Below are positions 18,971 through 28,084 of a stretch of 64,000 bases of DNA, piece after piece; positions within the stretch are counted from its first letter, which is position 1, and every line of letters starts with the position of its first letter. This DNA is from Billgrantia aerodenitrificans (GTDB taxonomy: Bacteria; Pseudomonadota; Gammaproteobacteria; Pseudomonadales; Halomonadaceae). The notes below the pieces were generated by a model. It made no database searches. It was given only the letters and a program-made list of their open reading frames with translations, and was not told the origin of the DNA. Both the position numbers and the translations under genes were made by a program. The stretch lies in contig NZ_JABFTV010000003.1 in assembly GCF_021404405.1 (NCBI RefSeq), forward strand, positions 186,001 through 250,000. Direction: 5' to 3'.

Positions 18971-19810
18971 GTGAGTGAAGTCAAACGCAGAACGGCGGGG
19001 CGCCCGCCCGGCCCTGGCAAGAGCGCCAGCGGTCATAGTCAGTCGCTGGTGCGCGGCCTCAATCTGCTCGAGCGCCTGGCGGCCACGCCGGGCGGCCTGG
19101 CGCTCTCGGAGCTGGCGGAGATGGTCGACCTGGCCCCCTCCACCACGCACCGCCTGCTGCAGGCACTGCAGGGGCAGGGCTTCATCACCCAGGACGCCTC
19201 GCTCGGCGTGTGGAAGGTCGACGTCAAGACCTTCCGCATCGGCAACAGCTTTCTCGAAGCGCGCGACTTCGTCGCCGCCAGCCGGCCTTTCCTGCGTCGG
19301 CTGACCGCCGAGACCGGCGAAACCGCCAACCTGGGCATCCGCGACGGCGCCACGGCAGTGTTCCTGGCCCAGAGCGAGTCGCCGCAGATGATGCGCATGA
19401 TCACCCGGCTCGGCTCCCGCGCGCCGCTGCACGCTTCGGGGGTCGGCAAGGCGCTGATGGCCTGGCTGCCTGACGACGAGTTCGAGCGGGTGCTGGCCGA
19501 ACGTGGCCTGACGCGAGTCACCGAGAATACTCTGCATACCCCGGAGTCGCTGCGCGCCAACCTGGCCGAAGTACGTCGTCAAGGCTTTGCCTGCGACCGT
19601 GAGGAGCATGCCATCGGCCTGCACTGCGTGGCCGCGTGCCTGCACGATGAGCACGGCACGCCGCTGGCGGCGATCTCGGTATCGGGCCCGGTGGCTCGCA
19701 TTCCCGAGTCGCGGCTGCTGGAGCTGGGTGAGCTGGTGCGCGAAACCGCCGCCGAAATCACCGCCCGCCTGGGCGGGCGCGTGCCCACCGAAGCTGCGGT
19801 GAAAGCGTGA
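18971..19810 (+). CDS. IclR-family transcriptional regulator
   Basis: The 279-residue protein has a basic N-terminal tail (KRRTAGRPPGPGKSASG), a winged helix (about 25-90; SLVRGLNLLERLAATPGG and LAPSTTHRLLQALQGQGFI), and an IclR effector domain (RLGSRAPLHASGVGKALMAW, then CVAACLHDEHGTPLAAISVS). GTG start at 18971 with AGAGGA upstream; an upstream extension overlaps the crotonase gene and lacks similarity. It faces the MarR-TRAP genes convergently. Its target is unknown; the crotonase just upstream or the TRAP transporter are candidates. Confidence 0.9.
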   Translation: MSEVKRRTAGRPPGPGKSASGHSQSLVRGLNLLERLAATPGGLALSELAEMVDLAPSTTHRLLQALQGQGFITQDASLGVWKVDVKTFRIGNSFLEARDFVAASRPFLRRLTAETGETANLGIRDGATAVFLAQSESPQMMRMITRLGSRAPLHASGVGKALMAWLPDDEFERVLAERGLTRVTENTLHTPESLRANLAEVRRQGFACDREEHAIGLHCVAACLHDEHGTPLAAISVSGPVARIPESRLLELGELVRETAAEITARLGGRVPTEAAVKA

Positions 19811-19829
19811 AACCGGCCCGCCCAGCGGG

Positions 19830-20351
19830 CTAGCCCTTGTCGCCGATCCGCTCCAGCTGCCGCTCGAGCTTGCGCATCACGTTGAGCAGGTCGCGATACT
19901 CACCGGCGGTGAGGGTCGCGACCAGCTCCGCCTCCCAGGCCTGGGCCTCGGGGATCAGCTTGGTCAAAAGCTTCCGCCCGGCAGCGGTAAGGTGCAGGTC
20001 CTGCTGACGTTGATCCTCGGGCGCCGGCGTGCGGCTGATCAACCCGCGCTCCTCCAGCCCTTGAATCGCCCGCGACACGCGGGCCTTGTCCATATAGGTG
20101 TATGCGCAGATCTTCTTTGCCGTCAGCTCGTCGCAGTGGCTGAGCCAGGCCAGTATCCGCCACTGGGCGATATTGAGCTGGTAGCGCTCCTCGTAGAGTT
20201 CGGCCAGCGCCTGACTGATGCGATCGGCCAGGCTGTTGAGCCGGTAGGGCAGGAACTGGTTGAGATCCAACTCTTGCTTGGTCGGCGGCCCGGCCAGGTC
20301 CTCGTCGCCCTCCATGGCGAGACCGGCCTGGCGTTCTTCTTCTGTATTCAT
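19830..20351 (-). CDS. MarR-family transcriptional regulator
   Basis: The 173-residue protein carries a MarR winged helix: LNSLADRISQALAELYEERY, LNIAQWRILAWLSHCDELT, MDKARVSRAIQGLEERGLI and the wing TPAPEDQRQQDLHLTAAG. ATG 20351 has a GAGGAG site about 8 bp upstream; an in-frame extension adds an unlikely Cys-rich tail. It follows the TRAP large permease by 31 bp on the same strand, so it is probably co-transcribed and may control the TRAP or homogentisate genes in response to an aromatic acid, as many MarR proteins do. Confidence 0.9.
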   Translation of the reverse strand: MNTEEERQAGLAMEGDEDLAGPPTKQELDLNQFLPYRLNSLADRISQALAELYEERYQLNIAQWRILAWLSHCDELTAKKICAYTYMDKARVSRAIQGLEERGLISRTPAPEDQRQQDLHLTAAGRKLLTKLIPEAQAWEAELVATLTAGEYRDLLNVMRKLERQLERIGDKG

Positions 20352-20382
20352 CTCGAGACTCCTCACCCGCACTTGGCAGCGA

Positions 20383-21678
20383 TCAATAGAGCAGTTGCGG
20401 CAGGAACAGCACGATACCCGGGAACACCAGCACCAGCAACGCACGCGCCATGCCGGCCACCCAGAACGGCGTCACGCCGCGGAAGATCGTGCCCGTGGAA
20501 ACATCCGGCAGCACCGCCCGCAGCACGAACACGTTCATTCCCACCGGTGGCGTGATCAGGCTGATCTCGATCACGATCACCACCAGAATGCCGAACCACA
20601 CCAGGTCGAAGCCGAGCCCCGCCACCACCGGGAAGAACACCGGCACGGTGAGCAGCAGCATCGACATGCTCTCGAACACGCAGCCGAGCAGCACGTAGAT
20701 GGCGAGTATCACCAGAATGACCATGAACGGAGCGATGTTGAGCCCGTTGACGAAGGCCAGCAGGTCATTGGGCAGCCCGGCACGGTTGATGAAGTTGGCA
20801 AAGATCAGCGCGGTGAGCACCACGGCAAACAGCATGGCGGTGGTGCGCACGGTGTCCATCAGCACGTTCATCAGCACCTGAGGGGTGAGCGCCCGGCGCA
20901 GCAGGGCGATGATGAAGGCGCCCATGGCGCCGATGCCCGCCGCTTCGGTGGGGGTGAACACGCCGAGGTAGATGCCGCCGATCACCAGCACGAACAGGGC
21001 CAGGGTGCTGCCAACGCTCTTGAGCGCCTGGAAGCGCTCGGGCCACGGTACCTTCTCGCCGGCGGGACCGGCGTCCGGGTCGCGCCACAGCACCCATTTC
21101 ACCGCGACCAGGTAGAGGATGATGCCCAGTATGCCGGGAATGAAGCCGGCGGCGAACAGTTCGCGGATGCTGGTTTCGGTGAGGATGCCGTAGATCACCA
21201 GCATCACGCTGGGGGGAATCAGGATGCCCAGGGTGCCGCCGGCGGCGATGGAGGCCGAGGCGAGGGTGTCCTTGTAGCCGTACTTGCGCATCTGCGGCAT
21301 GGCGACTCGGCCCATGGTGGCGGCGGTGGCCAGGCTCGAGCCGCAGATGGCGCTGAAGCCGCCGCAGGCGACAATGGTGGCCATGGCCTGACCGCCCTTG
21401 CGGTGGCCGAGGAAGCCATTGGAGGCGCGAAACAGCGCATCGGACAGGCCGGCATGGGAGACCAGGTTACCCATCAGGATGAACAGCGGTATCACCGACA
21501 GACCGTAGTCCATGGCGGTGTCCACCACCCGCCGCGCGGCCATGGCTTCGGCGGCGTTCCAGTTGCCGGTGAGGAAGTAGAAGCCGGCGAAGCCGACGAT
21601 GCCCATGGCAAACGCCAGGGGGACCCGCAGAAAAGCCAGCAGCAGCAGGGCGGCGAACCCATACAGCGCTTCAGTCAT
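20383..21678 (-). CDS. TRAP transporter large permease (DctM-type)
   Basis: The 431-residue inner-membrane protein has the 12-13 hydrophobic segments of the TRAP large subunit that imports carboxylates or other acids with sodium. Signature segments are VIPLFILMGNLVSHAGLSDA, AICGSSLATAATMGRVAMP, GTLGILIPPSVMLVIYGILT and GVFTPTEAAGIGAMGAF. Overlaps the small permease by 8 bp. It belongs to a dctP-dctQ-dctM-marR operon divergent from the homogentisate pathway genes, which suggests an aryl-acetate type substrate. Confidence 0.95.
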   Translation of the reverse strand: MTEALYGFAALLLLAFLRVPLAFAMGIVGFAGFYFLTGNWNAAEAMAARRVVDTAMDYGLSVIPLFILMGNLVSHAGLSDALFRASNGFLGHRKGGQAMATIVACGGFSAICGSSLATAATMGRVAMPQMRKYGYKDTLASASIAAGGTLGILIPPSVMLVIYGILTETSIRELFAAGFIPGILGIILYLVAVKWVLWRDPDAGPAGEKVPWPERFQALKSVGSTLALFVLVIGGIYLGVFTPTEAAGIGAMGAFIIALLRRALTPQVLMNVLMDTVRTTAMLFAVVLTALIFANFINRAGLPNDLLAFVNGLNIAPFMVILVILAIYVLLGCVFESMSMLLLTVPVFFPVVAGLGFDLVWFGILVVIVIEISLITPPVGMNVFVLRAVLPDVSTGTIFRGVTPFWVAGMARALLVLVFPGIVLFLPQLLY

Positions 21679-22225
21679 GATCGCCTCCCTTGCCTTTCTC
21701 GGGGCTGAGCGGGCCGCCGCGTTCGAGCACGCCCATGCCTTCCAGCAGGTAGCCGATGGCGCGCAGCAGCGTCAGCACGGCCGAGACGGCCAGCATGATC
21801 GAGATGAGATAGATGAGATAGCCGTTGGGGATGCGCAGAAACTCAGTGACGTCGCCCCACTCCATGGCGCGCTCGGCCAGCGCCCAGATGCGCCGCGCCA
21901 TGATCCACAGTGCCCCGGTGACGATCAGGTTGACCAGCACCTGGCGGATCCAGATCAGGCGCGCGGGAAACACGCTGTCGAGCAGATCGACGCTGACGTG
22001 CTCCTCGCGCCAGCACACCACCGGCAGCGACAGGAACACCAGCGCGGCCAGCATCAGCTGGGTCAGCTCGACGGTACCGAGAATCGGCGAGTTGAAGAAG
22101 TAGCGTCCGGTCACGTCCGCCGTGGTCAGCAGCATCATGGCGAAGAGGGTGGCACCGGCCACCCCCTCCAGCGTCAGCTGCATGACACGGCCGACTCGCA
22201 ACCAGAGCGTGGACGAGGTCGGCAT
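21671..22225 (-). CDS. TRAP transporter small permease (DctQ-type)
   Basis: The 184-residue protein has four membrane helices typical of DctQ: LEGVAGATLFAMMLLTTADV, then RYFFNSPILGTVELTQLMLA, WREEHVSVDLLD and a last helix near residues 135-160. The Arg-Tyr in TGRYFFNSPI and the Glu in TVELTQ are standard. ATG 22225 has GGAGG 7 bp upstream; a TTG two codons earlier is less likely. It lies 28 bp after dctP and overlaps dctM. Confidence 0.93.
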   Translation of the reverse strand: MPTSSTLWLRVGRVMQLTLEGVAGATLFAMMLLTTADVTGRYFFNSPILGTVELTQLMLAALVFLSLPVVCWREEHVSVDLLDSVFPARLIWIRQVLVNLIVTGALWIMARRIWALAERAMEWGDVTEFLRIPNGYLIYLISIMLAVSAVLTLLRAIGYLLEGMGVLERGGPLSPEKGKGGDHD

Positions 22226-22253
22226 GGTCAAGCCTCCAGAAACGTACAGCGGA

Positions 22254-23309
22254 TTACTGGCGCACGACGCGCTCGGCGATACCTTCGCTCTCGGCAGCCA
22301 GGGCCAACTGCTCGCGGAAGTGTGTCAGGGCAGCCTCGGCATCGACCCCGCGATCCGCCACGGCGTTGGACCACTCGGCGATCAGTTCCTCGGTCACACC
22401 GCGCAACCGCTCGATATCCGCTTCGGGCGCTTGGGTGAAGGTGGCGCCACGCTCCTGGCCGAACTCGACGCCGCTCTCGTCGGAAACATCCATCATGTAG
22501 CCGAACAGCCGCGACAGGTGCTCACCGGAGACGGCCTCGATCGCCTCGCGATCTTCGGGCGAGACCTGATCCCAGAACATCGGGTTCATGACGATAGCGA
22601 AGCTACCGCGATAGAAGCCGCCATCCACAGTCAGGGTGTGCGGTGCCACTTCGGCCACACGGAAGCTGCGCAGGCTTTCCAGGGTCAGCATGGCGCCGTC
22701 GACTACCCCTTGGGAGGCGGCTTCGTAGACGCCGGTAGGCGGCAGCGCCACGCCGGTCACGCGCATGGCGTCGGCCAGCCCACTCATCACACCGCCGCCG
22801 ACCCGCAGGCGCTTGCCCGCCAGCTCGTCGATGGAGCCGATCTGGTCGCGGGTGAAGATCTGGCCCGGCCCGTGCACGCCCATGGCCAGCACGTCGACGC
22901 CGCGATGCTCGTTGGCCTGGGCCAGATATTCCTGATGCGTGTGCCAGTAGGCCGCGGCGGCATCCTCGGAGGAGAACTCCTCGAAGGTGGGAAACTCCGG
23001 CAGCTGGGTGGCCAGGAAGCGGCCGGCCATGTGGGCGTGGAAGATCCAGCTGGCATCGGCAATGCCATCGGCGACGATCTCCATCTGCGCCGCCGGCGGA
23101 CCCATGTCGTGCACCACTTCGACGGTCACGCGGCCCTCGGTGGCCTCCTCGATCCACGCCTTCCAGGTCGGCCAGACGATGGTGTTGACGCCGTGATTGG
23201 GGCCGCCCCAGGTACTGACGGTGATGGCGGTCTGGGCCAGCGCTGGCGTGCCGAGGCCAAACCCGAGCGCCGCTACGGCGCCGATCATGAGGCGGTTGGT
23301 GGTTTTCAT
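22254..23309 (-). CDS. TRAP transporter substrate-binding protein (DctP-type)
   Basis: The 351-residue periplasmic protein starts with a signal peptide (MKTTNRLMIGAVAALGFGLG, cleavage after ALA at about residue 25). The mature part shows GVNTIVWPTWKAWIEEATEG, then GKRLRVGGGVM, the DctP signature with the Arg that binds the substrate carboxylate, and VVDGAMLTLESLRSF. The start at 23309 has GGAG about 10 bp upstream. It is closely similar along its whole length to the binding protein at 61835-62896. Operon with the permeases and divergent from the MBL/MhaAB/Hmg genes. Confidence 0.94.
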   Translation of the reverse strand: MKTTNRLMIGAVAALGFGLGTPALAQTAITVSTWGGPNHGVNTIVWPTWKAWIEEATEGRVTVEVVHDMGPPAAQMEIVADGIADASWIFHAHMAGRFLATQLPEFPTFEEFSSEDAAAAYWHTHQEYLAQANEHRGVDVLAMGVHGPGQIFTRDQIGSIDELAGKRLRVGGGVMSGLADAMRVTGVALPPTGVYEAASQGVVDGAMLTLESLRSFRVAEVAPHTLTVDGGFYRGSFAIVMNPMFWDQVSPEDREAIEAVSGEHLSRLFGYMMDVSDESGVEFGQERGATFTQAPEADIERLRGVTEELIAEWSNAVADRGVDAEAALTHFREQLALAAESEGIAERVVRQ

Positions 23310-23682
23310 TGTGAGCTCCTGGATCGTCACGGGTGGCGTACTCGCGCCACGTGGTGGCTTTGCATTGTTGTAATGGCTGCGTCGCTGTCTTCGGCTGCGC
23401 TCGCCGGTGACGACGCGGCCTATGTTTTTCAGCCTCACCTTGCCGCTAGTTAATTTCCTGTGCAACTAATTTTACAGAGTTTCGTTATTAGACTTAGGTC
23501 GAAAAAGTTATTAACCATATGATATAAAGCAAATTATGTTCATTCTATCATCGCTTGATTTGCGTATTGGTCCGTGATTTGCTGGACATATAGTTTCAAA
23601 CACAACTATGCTGGCAGCATTCCGGCACCGCTGGTGGGCGGAACACGGCCCACGTGACGACCCTGACGACCCTGGAGGAACC
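23310..23682. promoter_or_regulatory. Divergent promoter region between TRAP and homogentisate operons
   Basis: The 373-bp gap has no gene and an AT-rich core (23450-23610). On the plus strand TTGGTC (23567-23572) and TATAGT (23589-23594), with a 16-bp spacer, form a plausible promoter. The dyad ATAGTT-N8-AACTAT (23590-23609) lies over its -10 and start point, as expected for a repressor site. The leftward TRAP promoter should lie in the AT-rich stretch 23460-23540 but cannot be pinned down. Confidence 0.5.
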
Positions 23683-24651
23683 ATGAGCAAGAAGTTCGCT
23701 TCCCACGCCGATACCGAAGAGAAGCAGGTCAGCTTCACCCAACTGGCCGAGGGCCTGTACGCCTATACCGCCGAGGGCGACCCCAACACCGGCGTGGTGA
23801 TCGGCGACGACAGCGTGATGGTGATCGACACCCAGGCCACGCCGATCATGGCCCAGGACGTGATTCGCCGTATCCGCGAGGTCACCGACCTGCCGATCAA
23901 GCATGTGGTGATGAGCCACTACCACGCCGTGCGCGTGCTCGGCGCCTCGGCCTACGGTGCCGAGAACATCTACGCCAGCCAGCACACCTACGACCTGATC
24001 GTCGAGCGCGGCCAGCAGGACTACGAATCCGAAGTCGGCCGCTTCCCGCGCCTGTTCAAGGGTGTGGACTCGGTGCCCGGCCTGACCTGGCCCAACATCG
24101 TGTTCCAGCAGGAGCTGACGGTGTTCATGGGCAAGCGCGAGGTGCGCATCATCCACCTCGGTCGCGGCCACACCAAGGGCGACACCATCGTCTGGCTGCC
24201 CGAGGAGAAGGTGATGTTCTCCGGCGATCTGGTCGAATACGGCGCCACCCCCTACACCGGCGACGCCTACCACGAGGACTGGCCCGCCACCCTCGACCGC
24301 CTGCAGGCGATGGCCCCGCAGAAGCTGGTACCAGGCCGCGGCGAGGCGCTCACCACCCCCGAGCAGTGCCAGGAGGCAATCCAGGGCACCCGCGACTTCC
24401 TCGCCGACATGTACGAGAGCGTCAAGGCGGGCAAGGCGGCCGGCAAGTCGCTCTCCGAGTGCTACGCCGAGACCTACGCCAAGCTCAAGCCCAAGTATGG
24501 CCACTGGGTGATCTTCGACCACTGCCTGCCCTTCGACATCACCCGCTGCTACGACGAGGCCGGTGGCGAATACCCCGACCCGCGTATCTGGACCGCCGAG
24601 CGCGACACCGAGATGTGGCACTCGCTGCAGGAAGTCGTCGCAAACCAGTAA
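23683..24651 (+). CDS. MBL-fold metallohydrolase-like protein with altered metal motif
   Basis: The 322-residue protein has the metallo-beta-lactamase fold: VVIGDDSVMVIDTQATP, the motif region HVVMSHYHAVRVLGAS, then IIHLGRGHTKGDTIVWLP (His163) and VMFSGDLVEYG (Asp182). In the canonical HxHxDH motif the last Asp and His are replaced (His79-Tyr-His81-Ala-Val-Arg84), so the second metal site should be absent or altered. ATG 23683 with GGAGGA. It is the first gene of the MhaAB-Hmg operon, 78 bp before the monooxygenase. A role as thioesterase, lactonase or oxygenase-linked protein in aromatic acid breakdown is possible; the reaction is unknown. Confidence 0.85.
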   Translation: MSKKFASHADTEEKQVSFTQLAEGLYAYTAEGDPNTGVVIGDDSVMVIDTQATPIMAQDVIRRIREVTDLPIKHVVMSHYHAVRVLGASAYGAENIYASQHTYDLIVERGQQDYESEVGRFPRLFKGVDSVPGLTWPNIVFQQELTVFMGKREVRIIHLGRGHTKGDTIVWLPEEKVMFSGDLVEYGATPYTGDAYHEDWPATLDRLQAMAPQKLVPGRGEALTTPEQCQEAIQGTRDFLADMYESVKAGKAAGKSLSECYAETYAKLKPKYGHWVIFDHCLPFDITRCYDEAGGEYPDPRIWTAERDTEMWHSLQEVVANQ

Positions 24652-24729
24652 CGACAACGATACCCGGGGACGTCCCGGACCAGGCCTGCCGCCGGTACGC
24701 CACCCGGCGGTAAGCACGAGGGGAGCACG

Positions 24730-26451
24730 ATGCCAACCACCTACAACAATCCCGTCTACCCGTACCGCCGCGCGCCGGAGCTCGACCGTGGCGACGTGCG
24801 CCACTGCCCGGTAGTGATCGTCGGCGCCGGCCCCACCGGTCTGGCCATGGCCATCGACCTGGCCCAGCAGGGCATCGCCAGCGTGGTGCTCGATGACAAC
24901 AACACCGTCAGCGTCGGCTCGCGGGCGATCTGCTTCGCCAAGCGCACGCTGGAGATCCTCGACCGCCTGGGCTGCGCCCAGCCGATGGTCGACAAGGGCG
25001 TGACCTGGCAGCGCGGCCGGGTGTTCTTCCAAGAGCGCGAGGTTTACGACTTCGACCTGCTGCCGGAAGAGGGCCACCGCATGCCCGCCTTCATCAACCT
25101 GCAGCAGTACTACTTCGAGGAGTACCTGGTCGACCGCGCCAACGAACTCAGCGAGCTGATCGACCTGCGCTGGCTGCACAAGGTCACCGAGGTGGACAGC
25201 CAGGCCGAGCGCAGCGAGGTCGTGGTCAGCACCGAGGACGGAGACTACCGCCTCGCCTGCGACTACCTGCTGGTGGCCGACGGCGCCAACAGCAAGATTC
25301 GCGACATGCTGGGCCTGGAGAGCAAGGGCCAGGTGTTCCAGGATCGTTTTCTGATCGCCGACGTGATCATGAAGGCCGACTTCCCCACCGAGCGCTGGTT
25401 CTGGTTCGACCCGCCCTTCCACCCCAACCAGTCGGTGCTGCTGCATCGTCAGCCGGACAACGTCTGGCGCATCGACTTCCAACTGGGCTGGGACGCCGAC
25501 CCGGAAGAGGAGAAGAAGGAGGAGAACATCCGCCCACGGGTGCAGGCGATGCTCGGCGCGGACGTGGAGTTCGAGCTGGAGTGGGCCAGTGTCTACACCT
25601 TCCGCTGCCGCAAGATGGACAGCTACATCCACCGGCGGGTGTTCTTCATGGGCGACGCTGCCCATCAGGTCTCGCCTTTCGGCGCCCGCGGCGCCAACGG
25701 CGCGCTGCAGAGCACCGAGAACCTGGCCTGGAAGCTGGCCCGGGTGCTCAAGGGCCAGGCCCCCGCGGCACTGCTCGCCACCTACGACGACGAGCGCCAG
25801 CACGGCGCCGCCGAGAACATCCTCAACTCGACGCGGGCCACCGACTTCATCACGCCCAAGAGCCGGGTGAGCCGCCTGTTCCGCGACAGCGTGCTGGAGC
25901 TGGCCGAGCACTACCCCTTCGCCCGCCGCCTGGTCAACAGCGGCCGCCTCTCCATGCCGTGCCGCTACGACGGATCACCGCTCAACGGCCATGAGGCCGA
26001 GGGTCTGCCGCTCGAGCTGCGCCCCGGCAGCCCGGCCAAGGATGCGCCGATCGGCCTGGCCGGCCGCCGTGCCTGGCTGCTCAACCAGCTCGGCGAACGC
26101 TTCGTGCTGTTGCTCGACGGTCGCGTCGACAGCGCCCGGGCCGAGGCCCTGTGTAGCGAACTCGCGCCACTGCTCGAGCACCGCGCCGACCTGGATCTTC
26201 TGATCGTCGGCCCGGCGCCGCATGCCCTGACCGAGCTGCCGCGCAGCCGCCAGGTCGAGGACGTGGAGAACCTGATCGGCGAGCGCTACGGCCTTAGCGC
26301 CGGCATCGGCTACCTGCTGCGTCCCGACCAGCACGTCACCGCCCGCTGGAACGACGTCACGGCGGCCGCGGTCGGCGAGGCGATGGACCGCGCCCTGGGC
26401 GCCTATCTCGCTCCTTCCACCGTTCAGGGAGGCACCCATGCCACGGCTTGA
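24730..26451 (+). CDS. mhaA: FAD-dependent aromatic monooxygenase, MhaA-like (3-hydroxyphenylacetate 6-hydroxylase large component)
   Basis: The 573-residue flavoprotein is of the PheA/TfdB/MhpA hydroxylase group: FAD-binding CPVVIVGAGPTGLAMAIDLA near residue 30, the DG motif LLVADGANSKIRDM near 180, and the GD motif RRVFFMGDAAHQVSPFGARG near 300, followed by a thioredoxin-like C-terminal domain. The size (about 64 kDa), the small partner gene overlapping its end and the adjacent hmgA-fah-mai genes match the MhaAB system of Pseudomonas putida U, which converts 3-hydroxyphenylacetate to homogentisate. That substrate is an inference from context; another route to homogentisate is possible. Confidence 0.82.
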   Translation: MPTTYNNPVYPYRRAPELDRGDVRHCPVVIVGAGPTGLAMAIDLAQQGIASVVLDDNNTVSVGSRAICFAKRTLEILDRLGCAQPMVDKGVTWQRGRVFFQEREVYDFDLLPEEGHRMPAFINLQQYYFEEYLVDRANELSELIDLRWLHKVTEVDSQAERSEVVVSTEDGDYRLACDYLLVADGANSKIRDMLGLESKGQVFQDRFLIADVIMKADFPTERWFWFDPPFHPNQSVLLHRQPDNVWRIDFQLGWDADPEEEKKEENIRPRVQAMLGADVEFELEWASVYTFRCRKMDSYIHRRVFFMGDAAHQVSPFGARGANGALQSTENLAWKLARVLKGQAPAALLATYDDERQHGAAENILNSTRATDFITPKSRVSRLFRDSVLELAEHYPFARRLVNSGRLSMPCRYDGSPLNGHEAEGLPLELRPGSPAKDAPIGLAGRRAWLLNQLGERFVLLLDGRVDSARAEALCSELAPLLEHRADLDLLIVGPAPHALTELPRSRQVEDVENLIGERYGLSAGIGYLLRPDQHVTARWNDVTAAAVGEAMDRALGAYLAPSTVQGGTHATA

Positions 26452-26656
26452 GCTCAACCCCAACTTCACCGACCCGGACGCCTTCTACTCCGCACTCACC
26501 GAGCTGCACCGCGAGCGCAGCGAGGCCGAGAGCGAGCGCATCAATGCCCGGCTGATCCTGCTGTTGGCCAACCACATCGGCGACCAGCAGGTGCTCGAGG
26601 AGGCGCTGGCCATCGCCGGCCAGGCCACACACGACGCAGCCAAGCGAACGGCTTGA
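26438..26656 (+). CDS. mhaB: DUF2783-type small partner of the hydroxylase (MhaB-like)
   Basis: This 72-residue, acidic, all-helical protein begins MPRLELNPNFTDPDAFYSAL, with a helix rich in Arg and Glu and the conserved ILLLANHIGDQQVLEEALAI. It overlaps the hydroxylase gene by 14 bp, indicating coupled translation at matched amounts. It resembles the DUF2783 family and the small coupling protein MhaB of the P. putida 3-hydroxyphenylacetate hydroxylase. A related protein is at 36586-36792 beside a second large component. Its job is probably to couple NADH use to hydroxylation. Confidence 0.78.
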   Translation: MPRLELNPNFTDPDAFYSALTELHRERSEAESERINARLILLLANHIGDQQVLEEALAIAGQATHDAAKRTA

Positions 26657-26701
26657 GTAACACAAAAGATTCGACAGGACGTTGAAAAGAGGACCCCCGA
26701 C

Positions 26702-28012
26702 ATGACGACCCAGACGCTCGAGTACCAGAGCGGTTTCCGCAACCATTTCGCCAGCGAGGCGCTGCCCGGCGCCCTGCCGAGCGGGCAGAACTCGCCGCAG
26801 AAGTGCGCCTACGGCCTCTACGCCGAACAGCTCACCGGCTCGGCCTTCACCGCACCGCGCCACGCCAACCTGCGCAGTTGGCTCTACCGCATCCGCCCCT
26901 CGGTAGTGCAGAGCGCCTATACGCCTCTGGAGAACCGCCGGGTGGCCACCTCGCCGCTGGCCAAACCCGCCGCCGACCCCAACCAGATGCGCTGGGACCC
27001 GCTACCGATTCCCGCCGAGCCCACCGACTTCATCGACGGCCTGCTGACGATTGCCGTCAACGGCGACGCCGGCACCCAGGCCGGCTGCGGCGTGCACGTC
27101 TACGCCTTCAACCGCGACATGACCGAGCGCTTCTTCTACGACGCCGACGGCGAGCTGTTGATCGTGCCGCAGCAGGGCACCCTGCGCCTGCGCACCGAGC
27201 TCGGTGAGCTCGAGGTCAAGGGCGGCGAGATCGCGGTGATTCCCCGCGGCATGAAGTTCCAGGTGCGCCTGGCGCCTGGCTCCGATGCCGCCCGCGGCTA
27301 CGTCTGCGAGAACTACGGCAGTCCGCTGGAGCTGCCCGGCCTCGGCCCCATCGGTGCCAACGGCCTGGCCAACCCGCGCGACTTCGAGAGTCCCGTAGCA
27401 GCATACGAAGATATCGAGGGCGACTTCGAGCTGGTGGCGAAGTTCTCCGGCCGCTTCTGGGTGACCAGGCTCGGCCACTCGCCGCTGGACGTGGTGGCCT
27501 GGCACGGCAACTACGCCCCCTACAAGTACGACCTGGCCAACTTCAACACCATCAACACGGTGAGCTTCGATCACCCCGACCCCTCGATCTTCACCGTGCT
27601 GACCTCGCCCTCCGACACCCCGGGCATGGCCAACATCGACTTCGTGATCTTCCCGCCGCGCTGGATGGTGGCCGAGCAGACCTTCCGCCCGCCCTACTTC
27701 CATCGCAACCTGATGAGCGAGTTCATGGGCCTGATCCACGGCGAATACGACGCCAAGGCCGAGGGCTTCCTGCCCGGCGGCGCCAGCCTGCACAACTGCA
27801 TGTCGCCCCATGGCCCCGACGCCGAGACCTTCGAGAAGGCCTCGAACGCCGAGCTGACACCGCAGCGCCTGGATGCGACCCTGGCCTTCATGTTCGAGAG
27901 CCGCTACGTCTACCATCCGACCGAAGCGGCACTCGACGCGGACATCCGCCAGCGCGACTACGTCGACGTGTGGTCGACGCTGCGCTCGCACTTCGATCCC
28001 AAGCAGCCTTGA
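26702..28012 (+). CDS. hmgA: Homogentisate 1,2-dioxygenase
   Basis: HmgA opens the ring of homogentisate to 4-maleylacetoacetate with non-haem iron. The 436-residue length is standard. The opening [19 protein letters not shown] and [18 protein letters not shown] are diagnostic. The iron ligands are visible as His in PPYFHRN, Glu in [10 protein letters not shown] and His in [13 protein letters not shown] lies 10 bp before the ATG. Central gene of the hydroxylase-Hmg operon and the best evidence that the cluster passes through homogentisate. Confidence 0.98.
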   Translation: MTTQTLEYQSGFRNHFASEALPGALPSGQNSPQKCAYGLYAEQLTGSAFTAPRHANLRSWLYRIRPSVVQSAYTPLENRRVATSPLAKPAADPNQMRWDPLPIPAEPTDFIDGLLTIAVNGDAGTQAGCGVHVYAFNRDMTERFFYDADGELLIVPQQGTLRLRTELGELEVKGGEIAVIPRGMKFQVRLAPGSDAARGYVCENYGSPLELPGLGPIGANGLANPRDFESPVAAYEDIEGDFELVAKFSGRFWVTRLGHSPLDVVAWHGNYAPYKYDLANFNTINTVSFDHPDPSIFTVLTSPSDTPGMANIDFVIFPPRWMVAEQTFRPPYFHRNLMSEFMGLIHGEYDAKAEGFLPGGASLHNCMSPHGPDAETFEKASNAELTPQRLDATLAFMFESRYVYHPTEAALDADIRQRDYVDVWSTLRSHFDPKQP

Positions 28013-28084
28013 AGGCCTGAGAGACGAAACGCTGAACCGGACGGGGCCGACGAGCCCCGCCCCTGACGAAAGGATTGAGCCAAG

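Noticed and set aside
23596..25911. A 771-codon minus-strand open frame opposite the MBL and MhaA-like genes
   Set aside because: Shadow of well-supported plus-strand genes; it would also block the divergent promoter region.
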